A stretch of 64,000 nt of DNA from Oscillospiraceae bacterium (GTDB lineage: Bacteria; Bacillota; Clostridia; Oscillospirales; Acutalibacteraceae): positions 141,863 to 205,862 of the forward strand of contig SVPR01000001.1 of NCBI GenBank assembly GCA_015065785.1, written 5' to 3'. The position numbers and the translations under genes were made by a program. Under the pieces are notes generated by a model. That model ran no database searches and was not told the DNA's origin. It saw only the letters and a list, made by a program, of their open reading frames with translations. Below, piece after piece: positions 25,335-35,277 of this stretch (positions within the stretch are counted from its first letter, which is position 1; each line of letters starts with the position of its first letter).

Positions 25335-26709
25335 TTTCAGTCGCTACCTCAAACGCTTCTCTGATATTTCTGACACCGATAACCTCAATATCACTAAAAG
25401 AAGCCTTGTTGAGCTTTTTCATATTTTGCCTTGGTATAATGCAACGCTTGAAACCAAGTCTTTCAGACTCTTTAATTCGCTGTTCGCAGTTGTTTACCAT
25501 CCTGATTTCACCTGCAAGTCCGATTTCACCAAATACAATAGTTTCACTGTCAATTACAGTATCTTTTAAGCTTGAAATCAAAGCAACTGCCGCCGCTAAA
25601 TCAGATGCAGGCTCATCTGCTCTTAAACCACCGACAATATTAAGGTAACAATCCATATTTGAAAAGAAATAACCAGCTCTTTTTTCAAGAATAGCTATAA
25701 TCATCGCCATTCTGTTATAATCAAAGCCTGTTGACATCCTTCTTGGGTTTCCGAAGCCTGTTGTAGTAGCAAGACCCTGAATTTCTGCTAAAATCGGCCT
25801 GGAGCCTTCAATTAAGCAAGTAACACAAGTACCCGAAACATTTATTGGTCTTCCTGCTAAAAGTGCCATTGAAGGACTCTCAATCTGTGAAAGACCGTTA
25901 TCATTCATTTCAAAAACACCAATTTCATTAGTTGAGCCGAATCTGTTTTTTGCAGCTCTTAAAATTCTGTAAGAATAATTTCTTTCACCTTCAAAATAAA
26001 GAACTGTATCAACAATATGCTCTAAAACCTTGGGACCTGCAATATTACCATCTTTATTGACATGTCCGACCAAAATAGTAGAAATATCATTATTTTTTGA
26101 GGTTTGCATAAAAAGATTTGTGCATTCTCTGACTTGAGTGATACTGCCTGTGCTTGAAGAAATTTCAGGGATATTCATCGTCTGAATTGAATCAACCATA
26201 ACAATGTTTGGTTTAGCAGTTTTTATGTACTCACAAACAACCTCTGCATCTGTTTCGCACATTACAGAAAGATTGTCTGATTTTACATTAAGTCTTTTTG
26301 CTCTCATTTTTAACTGATAAGCAGATTCCTCACCTGAAACATAAAGCACAGTTAAATCTTTAGAGAGAAAATTGCAAATCTGAAGTAAAAGTGTAGATTT
26401 ACCAATACCGGGGTCACCAGATAAAAGCACTAAAGAGCCTTTTACCAAACCGCCACCTAAAACGCGGTTTAATTCAGAAATACCGGTGTTATATCTGAAT
26501 TCGGTTGATGAATCAATTGAATCAAGCTTTAAAACGCTACTATTTCGGGGGCTTCCGCCAGTGGTTTTTTTACTTGATTTATTTTCAGTAATAATTGTTT
26601 CTTCATCTAATGTGCCCCATTCGTTACAAGACGGGCATTTTCCGTACCATTTGGCAGATTCATAGCCACAATTAGTACAAATATAAATAGATTTTTGTTT
26701 AGAAGCCAT
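25327..26709 (-). CDS. radA: DNA repair protein RadA (Sms)
   Basis: A 460-aa ATPase that processes recombination intermediates as a branch-migration helicase. It starts with a C4 zinc finger (CTNCGYESAKWYGKCPSC, residues 11-28) and has Walker A GDPGIGKSTLL (about 99-109), the RadA-specific KNRFGSTNEIGVFEM block (about 258-272) and a C-terminal Lon-protease-like domain (GGLRADEPASDLAAAVALISS, from about 360). It lies 6 bp after cwlD. Confidence 0.98.
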   Translation of the reverse strand: MASKQKSIYICTNCGYESAKWYGKCPSCNEWGTLDEETIITENKSSKKTTGGSPRNSSVLKLDSIDSSTEFRYNTGISELNRVLGGGLVKGSLVLLSGDPGIGKSTLLLQICNFLSKDLTVLYVSGEESAYQLKMRAKRLNVKSDNLSVMCETDAEVVCEYIKTAKPNIVMVDSIQTMNIPEISSSTGSITQVRECTNLFMQTSKNNDISTILVGHVNKDGNIAGPKVLEHIVDTVLYFEGERNYSYRILRAAKNRFGSTNEIGVFEMNDNGLSQIESPSMALLAGRPINVSGTCVTCLIEGSRPILAEIQGLATTTGFGNPRRMSTGFDYNRMAMIIAILEKRAGYFFSNMDCYLNIVGGLRADEPASDLAAAVALISSLKDTVIDSETIVFGEIGLAGEIRMVNNCEQRIKESERLGFKRCIIPRQNMKKLNKASFSDIEVIGVRNIREAFEVATENA

Positions 26710-26715
26710 AATTTT

Positions 26716-27426
26716 TCACTGACCTTCACAATAATTTAAAATTCCTAAAGCAATTGAAAGTGCCATTTTTCGCTGGTAAGCCTCATTCTGTAAAGCTTTT
26801 GCTTCTTCGTAATTTGAAAGAAAGCCACACTCAACCAACACTGCAGGCTCAACTGCATTATAAATTAAATAAACAGAAGTACCGCAAGGCTTAATTTGTC
26901 GTGTGTTATCATTTTGTAAATTATAAACAATACTTTCCTGAATATTTTCAGCAAGTACAGAGCTTTGCTCACTAAAATTCGGCGAATAAAACACCTGAGC
27001 ACCACTGTATTTTGAAGATGAAAAATGGTTCTGATGAATACTGATAAATATTGAATTATCAGTTTCTTCCATCAGTGCCATTCTGTTGTGCAAATCCGAA
27101 GATTTTTTGCTACGAATGGTTGATAACCCCTCAGATTCGGTAGAAGTATCTGTTTCACGCGTCATAACAACATTAAATCCGAAAAAATTCAGATATTCTT
27201 TTAAAAATAAAGCAATATTTAAATTTATACCTTTTTCGCTGACACCATCATCAGTAGATGCACCACCATCAAATCCACCGTGACCGGCATCAATTATAAT
27301 TGTAGGCTTACCGGTGTTTGTCTGGTTTTCTGACACATTACCATAGTTTTTATCTGAATTAATAATACAAACAGAAATTATAAAAGAAATTAAAATTAAT
27401 ACACATAATAATACGAGCTTTTTCAA
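26716..27426 (-). CDS. cwlD: N-acetylmuramoyl-L-alanine amidase, CwlD-like
   Basis: A zinc amidase of the Amidase_3 family with an N-terminal signal/anchor helix (LVLLCVLILISFIISVCI). The catalytic domain has the zinc ligands in IIIDAGHGGFDGG (His), the EKGINLNIA glutamate and SIFISIHQNHF (His), and the catalytic glutamate in VLVECGFLSN. CwlD removes peptides in making muramic-delta-lactam in spore cortex. I place the start at TTG 27426 (MKKLVLL-), 7 bases after GGGTGAT, giving 236 aa; GTG 27435 is the alternative. It precedes radA. Confidence 0.88.
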   Translation of the reverse strand: MKKLVLLCVLILISFIISVCIINSDKNYGNVSENQTNTGKPTIIIDAGHGGFDGGASTDDGVSEKGINLNIALFLKEYLNFFGFNVVMTRETDTSTESEGLSTIRSKKSSDLHNRMALMEETDNSIFISIHQNHFSSSKYSGAQVFYSPNFSEQSSVLAENIQESIVYNLQNDNTRQIKPCGTSVYLIYNAVEPAVLVECGFLSNYEEAKALQNEAYQRKMALSIALGILNYCEGQ

Positions 27427-27486
27427 AAATATCACCCGTAAATTATATGTTTATTTATTAAGCGGGATAACGACTAAACTGATAAA

Positions 27487-28149
27487 TTATCTGAATTCTG
27501 TACCATCTTTTAGTAAAAGCTTCTTTCTGACAATTGCCCAGGAAATATTTTCTTGAGAGAAATTCTCTAACAAAGCATCTTTAAATAAAATCGGGTTAAT
27601 TGTAAAGTCATTGCCTGCAGGTAAAATAAAAGAAAAATGTAAATCACTGTCATCATTTTTTAAAATATTAAAATCTGTAATATGCTCAGAAACATTTATT
27701 TCTTTGATTTCACCTTTTTTAGTTTTCTTATGAATAATAATATTTTTAGTGTTTATTTTATTTAAAATATCATCTTTTATATTTGAATTGTCGTGAGAAG
27801 AAAGCTTCATTTCATAAAGTCCCGATGTTATAAATAAAGGCTTATATTCAGGCTCAGCAATTTTTAAGAATTCAATTCCGGGAACTGTTACCCTGTTTAA
27901 TTCTGAAATAACACGCTCATTATTGTAGCTTTCATCATCAAGACGGATGTCTAATATTTCTCTTTCCCCCTCTACCCCTAATGGCAGCGAAAGCCCAAAA
28001 ACAAGGTGCGGGTGTGGATTAAACCCTTCGGTGTACCAAAGCGGAATATCAGTTCTTCTGAATGCTCTGATTAAACAACGGGTTAAATCGAGATGCGAAA
28101 TATATTTTGCTGTATCTTTTTTAGTGAACCATATTCTTACAGAGCGCAT
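27487..28149 (-). CDS. TIGR03936-family radical-SAM-associated protein (DUF2344)
   Basis: A 220-aa protein with the family hallmark VRIWFTKKDTAKYISHLDLTR at the N-terminus (residues 4-24), and RAFRRTDIPLWYTEGFNPHPHLVFGLSLPLGVEGERE (about 29-66). It is nearly always encoded beside the TIGR03960 radical SAM protein and is presumed to work with it, possibly in tRNA or rRNA modification; the function is not proven. Its ATG overlaps the upstream gene by 29 bases, with a GGAGG 8 bases before it inside that gene. Confidence 0.9.
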   Translation of the reverse strand: MRSVRIWFTKKDTAKYISHLDLTRCLIRAFRRTDIPLWYTEGFNPHPHLVFGLSLPLGVEGEREILDIRLDDESYNNERVISELNRVTVPGIEFLKIAEPEYKPLFITSGLYEMKLSSHDNSNIKDDILNKINTKNIIIHKKTKKGEIKEINVSEHITDFNILKNDDSDLHFSFILPAGNDFTINPILFKDALLENFSQENISWAIVRKKLLLKDGTEFR

Positions 28150-29989
28150 CGCATTTACCTCCGTTTAATTTATTTGAGCCACAGCCGTTACATTTTTCAC
28201 GGCAATTCTGAGAAGTCTGTGCTTTTTTTGCTTTTTCATTTTCTTCAATTAAAAATGATTTATTTACGCCTGAATTTATATGATCCCAAGGTAAAATTTC
28301 ATCATAAGAACGACGACGATTTGCATAAAATTCAGTATCAATATTGCATTTTTTAAAGGCATCCATCCATACATCATATTTAAATTTATCGTCCCAACTG
28401 TCAAAGCTGCATCCGTTTTTCCAGGCAGTTTCAATTACATCGCAAAGCTTACGGTCACCACGGGCAAAAATAGCTTCTAAAAAAATCTGGTCTGTTGTAT
28501 GGAAACGGAAAGAAATCTTTTTAGAGGTAACAGTGTCTTTTAAAAGCTGTTGCTTTGCAGTAATTTCTTCGCGAGTAGCCTGTGGCTCCCATTGGAATGG
28601 TGTGCAAGGCTTAGGCACAAATGAAGAAACACCTGCACTGACACTGACAGTTTTGCCTTTGGGTTTATTTGGGTTACTGTAAAATTCTTCAACAACCTTC
28701 TGGCAAAGCTCATTTATGCCCTTTACATCTTCTTCGGTTTCAGTTGGTAAACCAATCATAAAATACAATTTAACTGCAGTCCAACCGCCCTCAAAGGCCT
28801 TTCTGCAGGTGCCTAAAATTTCTTCTTCGGTAATATTTTTATTAATAACATCACGAAGCCTTTGCGTACCTGCTTCTGCGGCGAATGTAAGACCTGAGCG
28901 CCTTACTAAAGCTAATTTTTCTCTTAATTCATCAGAGAAATTGTCGATTCTTAAAGATGGTAAAGCTACATTAATTTTTTGAGGTGTAGCCCAGCTTAAA
29001 AGAGATTCTAATAATTCTGTAATTTTTGTGTAGTCACTGCTTGAAAGTGAGCAAAGTGATAATTCATCATAGCCTGTTTCACAAGCAATTTTTTGGCTTT
29101 GTTTACTGATTGTATCAACCGATTTTTCTCTTATTGGTCTGTACCAGAAACCAGCCTGACAAAATCTGCAACCACGAATACAACCACGGAAAATTTCGTG
29201 AACTACTCTGTCGTGAACAACTTCTACAAAAGGTACAACAAAATTTTCAGGGTAATAAATATTATCTAAATCAGAAACAACTCGTTTATTTATAACGCTT
29301 GGGGCACCTTCATTTGCAGTGAACTCTTTTATTGTACCATCTTCGTTATATGAAACAGAATAAAGTGACGGAACATAAATACCCTCAATATGAGATGCCG
29401 CAATTAAAAATTCTTTTCTTGTTGAATTTTTAGCTTTATGTTCGTTTAATAAATCTAAAAATTCGAGCATTACTTCTTCGCCCTCACCAATCTGGAAGCA
29501 GTCGATAAAATCAGCTAACGGCTCAGGATTAACAACGCAAGGACCACCCGCTACTATTACAGGGTTGTCCTTTAAATATTCACCACGATTTTTAGTTCTG
29601 ACAGGAATGTCGGCTAAATCAAGCATATTAAGAACATTTGAAAAAGACAATTCATATTGTAAGGTAAAGCCAACAGCATCAAAATCCTTAAGGCTATCGT
29701 GACTTTCAAGACCGAAAAGCGGAATATTATTTTTACGCATAATTTCTTCCATATCGGTATCCGGAGCAAAAACTCTTTCGCACCAGAAATTTTCTCTTGA
29801 ATTAATTAAACCATAAAGAATTTTTAAACCGAGATGCGACATTCCGATTTCATAGGTATCAGGAAAGCAAAACGCAAATCGAATATCTATTTTGCTTTTA
29901 TCTTTGACAACAGAATTTAATTCACCACCCGTATATCTTGCTGATTTTTGAACAAGTGGTAAAACACTTTCAATCTTTTTATGTAACAT
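28121..29989 (-). CDS. TIGR03960-family B12-binding-domain radical SAM protein
   Basis: A 622-aa enzyme. The N-terminal part (about 30-180) resembles a B12-binding fold (FCFPDTYEIGMSHLGLKILYGLIN). The radical SAM core has the 4Fe-4S motif CIRGCRFCQAGFW (about residues 269-281), then ELSLCSLSSSDYT and AAEAGTQRLRDVINKN. The C-terminus is cysteine-rich (CREKCNGCGSNKLNGGKCDALCKN), perhaps a second metal site. The reaction is unknown; it is paired with the DUF2344 protein, which overlaps its 3' end. In other clostridia the pair lies near rng/rplU; those genes are not here. Confidence 0.92.
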   Translation of the reverse strand: MLHKKIESVLPLVQKSARYTGGELNSVVKDKSKIDIRFAFCFPDTYEIGMSHLGLKILYGLINSRENFWCERVFAPDTDMEEIMRKNNIPLFGLESHDSLKDFDAVGFTLQYELSFSNVLNMLDLADIPVRTKNRGEYLKDNPVIVAGGPCVVNPEPLADFIDCFQIGEGEEVMLEFLDLLNEHKAKNSTRKEFLIAASHIEGIYVPSLYSVSYNEDGTIKEFTANEGAPSVINKRVVSDLDNIYYPENFVVPFVEVVHDRVVHEIFRGCIRGCRFCQAGFWYRPIREKSVDTISKQSQKIACETGYDELSLCSLSSSDYTKITELLESLLSWATPQKINVALPSLRIDNFSDELREKLALVRRSGLTFAAEAGTQRLRDVINKNITEEEILGTCRKAFEGGWTAVKLYFMIGLPTETEEDVKGINELCQKVVEEFYSNPNKPKGKTVSVSAGVSSFVPKPCTPFQWEPQATREEITAKQQLLKDTVTSKKISFRFHTTDQIFLEAIFARGDRKLCDVIETAWKNGCSFDSWDDKFKYDVWMDAFKKCNIDTEFYANRRRSYDEILPWDHINSGVNKSFLIEENEKAKKAQTSQNCREKCNGCGSNKLNGGKCDALCKNMVH

Positions 29990-30065
29990 AATTTTGCTCC
30001 AGTTTTAAATAAAATTATACAACATAATTTTACTATAAATTCGAGCAATTATCAAGTAAAATCAG

Positions 30066-30665
30066 CTACTTTTTAAAGATAATTGTAAGTAACATTAAAA
30101 GTGAGGCTATTAAAAGATAAAAGTTCTTGTAATCTGCAATAAAAACTTTAAAAGCAAAATAAGAAAATGGTATCAGAATTATTATAGAAACGAGAGTTAT
30201 CACTTTATTTGAAGTAATATCTGAAAAATAATTGTTTAATAAAGAACTTAAAATTTTACCACCATCAAAACTATAAAATGGTAATAAATTAAAAAACGCT
30301 AACACAAAATTTACCAGCGAAAATTCAAAAAATAAATGTTTTTCAAAATAAATATTAAATATTAAAAATAATAAAAAGAAAACCAGATTAACAAGTGGAC
30401 CACAAAAAGAAATAATTGCAGATTGAAAATTATTTATAGAATTATAATTTTCGGTTTTAATATTTGCTCCGAATAGTGATAATTTAAATTCTATTATTTT
30501 AATTTTAAAATATTTTAAAGCTAAAATATGCCCTGCTTCGTGAAGCATAGCAAAAATCAGTGTTGAATATAAAAATTCTGTTTTATTTAATGATATTAAA
30601 ACTAAAATCAAAGCAAGATATGTAAAAGAAATTGTAACTATTGTATTTTTTATTTTAAACTGCAT
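30066..30665 (-). CDS. spoIVFB: SpoIVFB-like M50 intramembrane metalloprotease
   Basis: A 199-aa, roughly six-helix membrane protease with zinc motif HEAGH (residues 42-46 from the chosen start) and the third ligand in NLLPFYSFDGGKIL (about 130). In Bacillus SpoIVFB cleaves pro-sigma-K in the mother-cell membrane; an intact sigK gene with a pro-region-like N-terminus lies at 56.9 kb. ATG 30665 is favoured because AAAGG is 9 bases away; ATG 30674 would have no spacing. It overlaps the upstream M23 gene, giving the same order as spoIVFA-spoIVFB. Confidence 0.85.
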   Translation of the reverse strand: MQFKIKNTIVTISFTYLALILVLISLNKTEFLYSTLIFAMLHEAGHILALKYFKIKIIEFKLSLFGANIKTENYNSINNFQSAIISFCGPLVNLVFFLLFLIFNIYFEKHLFFEFSLVNFVLAFFNLLPFYSFDGGKILSSLLNNYFSDITSNKVITLVSIIILIPFSYFAFKVFIADYKNFYLLIASLLMLLTIIFKK

Positions 30666-31398
30666 TTCTGGCATCCTTTAAGGCGTAGGAAGGATTATAA
30701 GAAACATCATTTATTCTTAATTCAAAGTGAATGTGAGGGCCGGTTGATTGTCCGGTTGAGCCAACCAGAGCAATAACCTCACCGCCACGGATGACATCGC
30801 CTTTTTTTACAAAAAGCTTGTTAGCGTGGCAATAAACACTTAGAATACCGTTGTCGTGTTTAATTTTAACATAATTTCCATTCCATTGGTCATAAGAAGC
30901 CTCTACCACTTCACCATCAAAAATGGCATAAATTGGTGAATTTTCTTCTATTGCTATATCAATACCCTTGTGAACACCTAAAGTACCGTTAATCGGGTGA
31001 ATTCGTTCGCCAAATTCAGAAGAAACCTCACCACCAATCACGGGCGAAAATATTTTATAATTAAATTTATATTTTGCAAAAGATACATTTTCAACAGTTT
31101 CATTATTAATTTCTGCATCCTTTCCACCCTCGCCTAAAACTTCGGCAGAAAAAGTTTTTTCTGAAAAATCGGTTAAAACAAATTCTTCTTCTGTAAAATT
31201 CTGTATTTTTTTAAAAGCTTCTTTTACATCTTCATTTGTAATGGATTTATTTATTTCTTCAAAAAATGATTCTTTAATTGTTGTTAAAAACGGAATATTA
31301 AAATATTTAATTGAATAAAATAATGCAAAAATTAATGAGCAAACTAAAAATTGTAGCGCTAATGCTTTAATTAAATAATCTTGTCTATTTTTATCCAT
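30655..31398 (-). CDS. SpoIVFA-like M23 (LytM) family protein
   Basis: A 247-aa protein with one N-terminal membrane helix (about residues 10-30), a linker with helical and acidic parts, and a C-terminal LytM domain (about 130-240). By position it is SpoIVFA, the regulator that holds SpoIVFB in a complex. Unlike a purely structural LytM, it keeps the M23 metal residues: GVHKGIDIA (H and D), YCHA and GPHIHFEL. It could therefore be an active endopeptidase like SpoIIQ-type enzymes; this is inference. It overlaps the downstream M50 gene. Confidence 0.8.
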   Translation of the reverse strand: MDKNRQDYLIKALALQFLVCSLIFALFYSIKYFNIPFLTTIKESFFEEINKSITNEDVKEAFKKIQNFTEEEFVLTDFSEKTFSAEVLGEGGKDAEINNETVENVSFAKYKFNYKIFSPVIGGEVSSEFGERIHPINGTLGVHKGIDIAIEENSPIYAIFDGEVVEASYDQWNGNYVKIKHDNGILSVYCHANKLFVKKGDVIRGGEVIALVGSTGQSTGPHIHFELRINDVSYNPSYALKDARNAV

Positions 31399-31438
31399 AA
31401 AAAATCACCCGCAAATATATATGCGAGTGATTTTTAGT

Positions 31439-33325
31439 TTATGATTGAAGCTCTTCCCATTCTGAATAGAGTTCATCTAATTCGTTTTTTAATAAATCAA
31501 ATTTTTCGGTTAAAACGAGTAATTTTTCATAATCTGCAGAAGTTTCCGGTAAAGCAAGTAAATCCTGAATTTCTGCAACAGCTAATTCTTTTTCTTGAAT
31601 TTCTTTTTCAATTTTAGAAATTCTTGAATTACGCTTTCTTTCGAGTGCTTGTTGCTCCTTTTGTAGCTTGTAGGTGTTAACCTTTGTGTTCTCTTTTTTT
31701 GCTACTTCAACAGGTTTTTGATTATTTTCCTTAAATGCTAAATAATCATCATAATTACCATCAATACTGACTGCGCCCTCGTGAGTTAAATGGATAATTT
31801 TATTTGACAATTTATTTATAAAATATCTATCGTGCGACACAACTAAAAGTGTACCGTCGTAATTTAAAAGTGCTTCTTCTAAAACTTCACGGGAATTTAT
31901 ATCTAAATGGTTTGTAGGCTCATCTAAAATTAAAAAGTTAGGCTTAGAAAGCATTATTTTAAGTAAAGAGATTTTTGCTCTTTCGCCACCGCTTAAAACG
32001 GAAACCTTTTTAAATACATCATCACCACGGAATAAAAATAACGCTAAAGCACTTCTAATTTCAGTCTGGTCCATAAATTTATACATATCCCAGACTTCAT
32101 CCAACACAGTTTTATCTGAATTTAATTTATCAATATTCTGATCAAAATAGCCTATTTTTACATTAGTACCAAATTTAATAATTCCGCTATCCTGAGTAAT
32201 TTCTTTATTTAAAATTTTCAAGAATGTAGATTTACCGCAACCGTTAGGCCCTAACAAAAACATTCTATCTTCTCTGTTTATTGAAAGATTCATATTTTTA
32301 AATAGCGGTTTTTGTGGAAATGATTTTTCCAAATCAAAAACGGTTAAAACATTGTCACCTGAACGAATTTCTGAATTAAAAGAAAATCTGACAGATGCCA
32401 AAGCCTTATCCGGCACAACTAATTCTGCTTTAATTCTTTCAATTTGCTTTTCTTTACTTGCGATTGTTATATAATTTCGTTCCTGATTAAATCGCTTTTG
32501 TTGTTCAATAATGCCCTCAATTCGTTTAATTTCAGCAATATTTTTTTCATATTCTCTTTCAATTGTTAATTCTCTTTCAGCCTTAAGCTTCTGAAAAACA
32601 GAATAATTACCCTTTGTCATAGTAATTTTTTTATGAGAAATTTCCATTGTCAGGAAAGTAATTTTATCAAGAAAATATCTGTCGTGAGAAACAACAATTA
32701 CTGCGCCTTTATATTTACCTAAATAATCTTCAAGCCATGAAATTGCATCAATATCAAGATTATTTGTAGGCTCGTCCAATAAAATTAAATTTGCATTTGA
32801 AAGAAGCAATTTACACAAAGAAACCTTTGAACGCTGACCACCGCTTAAGTTTTTCACAGGATAATCTAATTCGCTTTCTTTAAATCCCAAGCCAATTAAA
32901 GCAGAGCGGGTTTTTGCTTTATAAACAAGCCCGTCACGGCGTTCAATTTCTTCGGTTAAATGTAATTGTCGTTCAATTAAACTTAAATCACTGTTATTTT
33001 CAAGTTTTTTAGTAATTTCTTCAAGCTCTGTTTCCATTTCTGTAACATCAGAAAAAACCTTTAAAACTTCTTCATAAACAGTGCAATTATCTTCACATTC
33101 AAGATATTGCTCCATATAGCCAATTCTGACATCTTTACCGCGGACTATGCCACCCTCTTGTGGTGTATATTCGCCCGTAATTAATTTAAAAAGCGAGGTT
33201 TTGCCCGTACCATTAGCACCAATTAAGCCAATTCTGTCATTTTCTTCAACCTGAAAAGCGGCGTCTTTAAACAAGACGCCGTCAGAAAAACCAAATTTTA
33301 AATTTAATGCTGTTAATAAAGACAT
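31439..33325 (-). CDS. ABC-F family ATPase (two ABC domains)
   Basis: A 628-aa soluble protein with two ABC cassettes and no membrane segments. The first has GANGTGKTSL and LSGGQRSK, the second GPNGCGKSTF and LSGGERAK, both with LILDEPTN(N/H)LDI Walker B. The linker (about 235-305) is the charged P-site tRNA interaction motif type. A C-terminal coiled coil (about 540-625, Lys/Glu-rich) resembles the Uup/YdiF tail. Such proteins act on ribosomes or nucleic acid rather than in transport. Whether it protects against antibiotics or is housekeeping cannot be told. Confidence 0.92.
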   Translation of the reverse strand: MSLLTALNLKFGFSDGVLFKDAAFQVEENDRIGLIGANGTGKTSLFKLITGEYTPQEGGIVRGKDVRIGYMEQYLECEDNCTVYEEVLKVFSDVTEMETELEEITKKLENNSDLSLIERQLHLTEEIERRDGLVYKAKTRSALIGLGFKESELDYPVKNLSGGQRSKVSLCKLLLSNANLILLDEPTNNLDIDAISWLEDYLGKYKGAVIVVSHDRYFLDKITFLTMEISHKKITMTKGNYSVFQKLKAERELTIEREYEKNIAEIKRIEGIIEQQKRFNQERNYITIASKEKQIERIKAELVVPDKALASVRFSFNSEIRSGDNVLTVFDLEKSFPQKPLFKNMNLSINREDRMFLLGPNGCGKSTFLKILNKEITQDSGIIKFGTNVKIGYFDQNIDKLNSDKTVLDEVWDMYKFMDQTEIRSALALFLFRGDDVFKKVSVLSGGERAKISLLKIMLSKPNFLILDEPTNHLDINSREVLEEALLNYDGTLLVVSHDRYFINKLSNKIIHLTHEGAVSIDGNYDDYLAFKENNQKPVEVAKKENTKVNTYKLQKEQQALERKRNSRISKIEKEIQEKELAVAEIQDLLALPETSADYEKLLVLTEKFDLLKNELDELYSEWEELQS

Positions 33326-33361
33326 AAAAACTCACCTTAAAAATGCTCAAAAATAATTTAA

Positions 33362-34318
33362 TTATAATGTGCTTAAAAGTGCATTAAATTCGCCGGATAA
33401 AAGAACATTACCGCTATTTGCAGGTATAAATATGCTATCGCCTTTCTTTACGCTTACAGCAGTATTGTCAACCGTTATGCTACCTCTGCCCTCAAGAATT
33501 AAAACAGAAAGGAATGAATCATTACTGCAGTTATAATTATATTTTCCATTTAATTCTAAAGAAGTCATTGTGAAAAATTCGCAAGAACAAAGCTTTTGAA
33601 TTTTTGCATCTTCAATATTTTCTACATTACCCTCTGCTTCTGCTGAGCGGGTTGGTGGAAGTGTATTTGTAACATCAAGTGCTTTTTTAATGTGTAATTC
33701 ACGAGGTTTGCCGTCGACTAATCTGCCGTAATCATAAACTCTGTAGGTAGTGTTACAGTTTTGCTGAACCTCTGCAAGTAAAATACCGCCACCAATGGCG
33801 TGTAATGTACCTGCTTCAATAAAGAAAATATCACCTTTTTTAACTTTTACTTTGTTTACATAATTTAAAAATGAATTATCTTTAATTGAACTTTCAAATT
33901 CTTCCTTACTTATTTCTTTATTAAAGCCATAAATAAGCTCAGCGTCTTCGGAGCAATCTAAAACATACCATGCCTCAGTTTTGCCTAAAGAATTTTCGTG
34001 TTTTCTTGCATAGTCATCATCAGGATGAACCTGAATAGATAAATCAGACTTTGCATCTATAAATTTAATTAAAAGTGGAAATTCGTTATATTTCTCGCCT
34101 TTTTTGCCAAGAAATTGAGGATTATTTTTAATAAGCTCAGTAAAGCTCTGCCCCGAATATTCACCATTTTTAACAGTATTATCGCCATCATTACGAGCAG
34201 TAAGCACCCACGCCTCTGCAATATTATTTAAGTCGCTTTCATAGCCGTAGTCACTTTTTAAACGCTCGCCACCCCAGACAATTTCTTTAAAAACCGGATT
34301 TAATTTAATTGGATACAT
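33362..34318 (-). CDS. manA: Mannose-6-phosphate isomerase, class I
   Basis: Zinc enzyme interconverting mannose 6-phosphate and fructose 6-phosphate. The 318-aa cupin protein has the family pattern VWGGERL near residue 15, SIQVHPDDDYA (about 95-105, zinc His), EAWYVLD, and GTLHAIGGGILLAEVQQNCNTTYRVYDYGR (about 172-201). It lies 6 bp before the exonuclease stop; the ribosome site GAGGTG is inside the end of that gene, so the two are co-translated. Confidence 0.95.
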   Translation of the reverse strand: MYPIKLNPVFKEIVWGGERLKSDYGYESDLNNIAEAWVLTARNDGDNTVKNGEYSGQSFTELIKNNPQFLGKKGEKYNEFPLLIKFIDAKSDLSIQVHPDDDYARKHENSLGKTEAWYVLDCSEDAELIYGFNKEISKEEFESSIKDNSFLNYVNKVKVKKGDIFFIEAGTLHAIGGGILLAEVQQNCNTTYRVYDYGRLVDGKPRELHIKKALDVTNTLPPTRSAEAEGNVENIEDAKIQKLCSCEFFTMTSLELNGKYNYNCSNDSFLSVLILEGRGSITVDNTAVSVKKGDSIFIPANSGNVLLSGEFNALLSTL

Positions 34319-34323
34319 TTAAT

Positions 34324-35247
34324 TTACACCTCAGTAGTTTTAATTTCATTTTGTTCAGTAGCCGTTTCAGAATTTTCATTTGCCGCTTTCATTTCTAACT
34401 CTTTTTTATCAATAAACGGAACTGTTGAAGATTTAATATCAACTCTGTCATAATACTCTTTAAAACGGATTGTAAAGCGTATTTTTCGTTTACAATTCTT
34501 ACATTGAAAAACAGCACGGAATGATTGATTCATAACACGCCAGTCAGTAATTCTTTCACAGCCGGCACCACAAACATCGCAAAGACATTTCATTTTGCTT
34601 CTGTCAATTAAAGGACTGTTTATATCAGTAATTACCTTTGGTTTAAATGACAGCTTTAAATAGAACGCATTATCACAAGCGTGTGTATATGAAGAAATCA
34701 TCTGTTTATTATATATTTTTCTGAAAATATCTGCAGTTAAAAAGCTGTCATCAATAGCTCTGTGAAGAGAATATTGCTCAGTGTTTAAGCCTAATTTTTC
34801 AGCAGCGGTTGAAAGACCAATCTGGTCGGCTTTTGAAATATTCATAAATGCCTGAGCATAATTCTGAAGATTTACATAATTCTTCAAAAACGGAACAAAA
34901 TTTATTCCATTAAAATAGCGGAAATTTTCAACTAAAACTCTGACATCTGTATCGCCCCAAGTAAGCACTACATTACTCTCACCTGCTGACCATTTTCTGA
35001 ATTCAGCCATAGCCTGTGAAAAAGGTGTGCCTGTGCTGATATCATCATTTGAAATATTAGTAAGCTCTTTAACTCGTGTATGAAGTTTTTTACCTAATTG
35101 CGCCTTGATAAACAGTGAAAAAGTATCAACCTGATTCAAGTTTTCATCAAGCTTTACTGCACCGATTTCAATAATTTCATTTAAGAAACCTTTTTTCTTT
35201 TTGCAGTAAGTGTTATTCCACTCAAGGTCCATTATTATATAATGCAT
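34324..35247 (-). CDS. DEDDh 3'-5' exonuclease with zinc-finger-like tail
   Basis: A 307-aa DnaQ-fold exonuclease. ExoI is IIMDLEWNNT (residues 4-13), the middle acidic motif lies in LTWGDTDVRVL (about 90-100) and ExoIII is SLHRAIDDSFLTADI (about 160-174, H and D). This KapD-like branch trims RNA or DNA ends. After the nuclease, residues 215-265 contain CDVCGAGCERI and CKNCKRKIRF, a likely zinc finger, and the end is low-complexity and acidic. It is in a short operon with manA. Confidence 0.85.
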   Translation of the reverse strand: MHYIIMDLEWNNTYCKKKKGFLNEIIEIGAVKLDENLNQVDTFSLFIKAQLGKKLHTRVKELTNISNDDISTGTPFSQAMAEFRKWSAGESNVVLTWGDTDVRVLVENFRYFNGINFVPFLKNYVNLQNYAQAFMNISKADQIGLSTAAEKLGLNTEQYSLHRAIDDSFLTADIFRKIYNKQMISSYTHACDNAFYLKLSFKPKVITDINSPLIDRSKMKCLCDVCGAGCERITDWRVMNQSFRAVFQCKNCKRKIRFTIRFKEYYDRVDIKSSTVPFIDKKELEMKAANENSETATEQNEIKTTEV

Positions 35248-35277
35248 TTGAGAAACTTCCTCTGAAAATAAAATAAA

